Positions 21,380 to 22,150 of a stretch of DNA of 22,150 bases are shown piece by piece; the first letter of the stretch is position 1; the number at the start of each line of letters is the position of its first letter. The notes under the pieces are model-generated. The model had not been told where the DNA came from, made no database searches, and saw nothing but the letters and a program-made list of their open reading frames with translations. Location of the stretch: contig JACMMR010000013.1 in NCBI GenBank assembly GCA_014378965.1, positions 1-22,150 on the forward strand, given 5' to 3'. The position numbers and the translations under genes were made by a program. This DNA comes from Candidatus Parcubacteria bacterium. Its GTDB lineage: Bacteria > Patescibacteriota > Minisyncoccia > Phycocordibacterales > CAIZLB01.

Positions 21380-21405
21380 GCATTTTTTTTAATTATTTTG
21401 AAAAT

Positions 21406-21433
21406 TTGACACGTTTGTGAAATTTGATATTAT
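21406..21433 (+). promoter_or_regulatory. Promoter of the 21440-21557 RNA
   Basis: -35 TTGACA (21406-21411, full consensus), 16-nt spacer, -10 TATTAT (21428-21433) inside TTGATATTATATATA. Start near 21440. Confidence 0.7.
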
Positions 21434-21439
21434 ATATAT

Positions 21440-21557
21440 GTAACAAGTAGGAGGAAACAACGATCCGTGTGATCGCTCGAGTTGTAAAACTCTCATCTTC
21501 TGAACTGGCGCCCTGTCGCATGGAATAAACATATCCTTAATCGGGTATTTTTATTTT
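21440..21557 (+). ncRNA. Candidate small RNA of about 115 nt, with an AGGAGG and three short hairpins
   Basis: The 5' part contains AGGAGG (21449-21454), the best Shine-Dalgarno match in the window. Then come GATC-CGTGT-GATC, GAGTT-GTAA-AACTC (a GNRA-type tetraloop) and GCG-CCCTGT-CGC hairpins. The 3' end is a terminator hairpin ATATCC (21531-21536) with GGGTAT (21543-21548), followed by TTTTATTTT. A 19-codon ORF from GTG 21469 to TAA 21528 (MIARVVKLSSSELAPCRME) exists, but its start is 14 nt from the AGGAGG. The RNA could be non-coding or encode that peptide. Its 3' end overlaps the end of the convergent DUF3800-type gene. Confidence 0.5.
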
Positions 21558-22095
21558 ATGTTTAAGTAAACTATACATATGCAAAACATCTTGTGTTTTA
21601 TTATCCAAATACGATCTGTATAAGCCAGCCATAAAATCAGCCAATCTTATTCCTGGCACGTTTTTGTCATCCATAAATTTAATTTTATAGACTTTTATAC
21701 CATTCTTTTTTTAGAAATAACTTTAACTTTCTTTCATACTTTTTACCCTGACTTCCATCTATTATTATTTTAGACACTCTATCTTCAAATCTAAAAACTT
21801 TAATCATAAAATCTTTCAAAATATTTTTTTGGTCAATAGGATTATTATAAATGACCACCTTACAAATATAATCTAATCTTTTTATCTTTTCTGCAAACTT
21901 AACTCGAATTTTCCAAGACATGTCCACCCAATGCGAATACGCTATTTTAAAATCCTTCTCTATTTTTAACACATTTTGACTTAAATTAATTTCATACAAA
22001 CTCTCTACATATAAGCAAATATATACACTGCGGCCATTTTTAGATAAAATTCCTGATTCGTCTATGTATATAATGAATTTGTCATTTTGATTCAT
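21537..22095 (-). pseudogene. DUF3800-type gene split by a frameshift in a run of seven A
   Basis: The ATG at 22095 opens MNQNDKFIIYIDESGILSKN, with the IDESG motif at the start of DUF3800 proteins (putative RNase H-like nucleases often near phage or defence genes). The frame continues to KLFLKKEWYKSL and stops at 21685. One base out of frame, coding resumes as GIKVYKIKFMDDKNVPGIRL, ADFMAGLYRSYLDNKTQDVL, and ends IKIPD with TAA at 21539-21537. The ADF motif and preceding strand are the family's usual C-terminal end. The junction is a run of seven A (plus-strand T run 21706-21712); with six, the two frames join into a protein of about 185 aa. It may be a true pseudogene, a slippage site, or a base-calling error. 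Confidence 0.7.
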
Positions 22096-22150
22096 CTAAA
22101 TATCCTACCAAAACAAACATAAGGTTCTCATAAAGAAAAAATAAAGAAAA

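Noticed and set aside
21449..21528. AGGAGG followed by GTG TGA at 21467
   Set aside because: That start reads one codon then stops; only the GTG at 21469 opens a short frame, with poor spacing, so it is kept as an alternative rather than a gene call.
1..22150. Possible UGA recoding (Gracilibacteria-type code)
   Set aside because: UGA serves as the terminal stop of several genes (136-aa gene, 50-aa gene, 74-aa gene, 62-aa exported gene), and no conserved gene contains in-frame UGA.
1..22150. tRNA genes, rRNA and CRISPR arrays
   Set aside because: No T-arm GTTCRANYC with matching acceptor stems, no rRNA signatures and no regularly spaced repeats were found by eye.

Overview
The window is AT-rich, tightly packed bacterial DNA. 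It most likely comes from a Candidate Phyla Radiation (Patescibacteria, probably Parcubacteria-type) genome. The reasons are reduced or degenerate forms of housekeeping proteins (a PriA without an ATPase motor, an SMC of only 761 residues, a four-domain S1, a HisRS-like paralogue), almost no Shine-Dalgarno sequences, very short intergenic gaps between housekeeping genes, and several small orphan proteins. UGA is used as an ordinary stop, so the UGA=Gly code of Gracilibacteria/Absconditabacteria does not apply. The taxonomic call is inference from gene character, not from a marker-gene tree.

Layout. (1) 1-1827, minus strand: a metal-ligand-less MBL-fold protein, a small one-TM protein and the start of aspS, in one operon. 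(2) 2039-3400: an orphan membrane histidine kinase. (3) 3421-4953, minus: a GlcD/Dld-type FAD oxidase, divergent over 30 bp from (4) 4984-7987: PriA-like protein, peptide deformylase and methionyl-tRNA formyltransferase; the last two form the N-formyl-Met cycle and overlap. (5) 7988-11482, an accessory stretch: an orphan gene with its own promoter and terminator, a lysozyme/transglycosylase-like exported protein, a 62-aa membrane protein, a decayed gene, a structured ~100-nt RNA candidate, and a two-gene minus operon of a 50-aa TM peptide and a 136-aa unknown. (6) 11560-13008: L27 and S1 ribosomal proteins. (7) 13171-13395: a small membrane protein cassette. (8) 13565-14101, minus: peptidyl-tRNA hydrolase, divergent over 25 bp from (9) lepB, a HisRS-like gene and rnr (14127-17921). 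(10) 17973-18903: an SPFH-like membrane protein and a small exported protein. (11) 19078-21363, minus: the short SMC, followed by a 29-bp perfect hairpin. (12) 21406-22095: a second structured RNA candidate converging on a frameshifted DUF3800-type gene.

Themes. Housekeeping functions concentrate on translation (aspS, def, fmt, rpmA, rpsA, pth), RNA decay (rnr), secretion (lepB) and chromosome maintenance (smc, priA-like). Several promoters place the -10 box only 7-11 nt from the ATG, which predicts leaderless or nearly leaderless mRNAs. Four small orphan genes (8100, 9733, 13171, 18715) each carry a near-consensus -35/-10 promoter and an intrinsic terminator, are less AT-rich by eye than the neighbouring housekeeping genes, and look like self-contained, moron-like cassettes set between core genes. 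Everything here is read from sequence by eye; no database search was possible.
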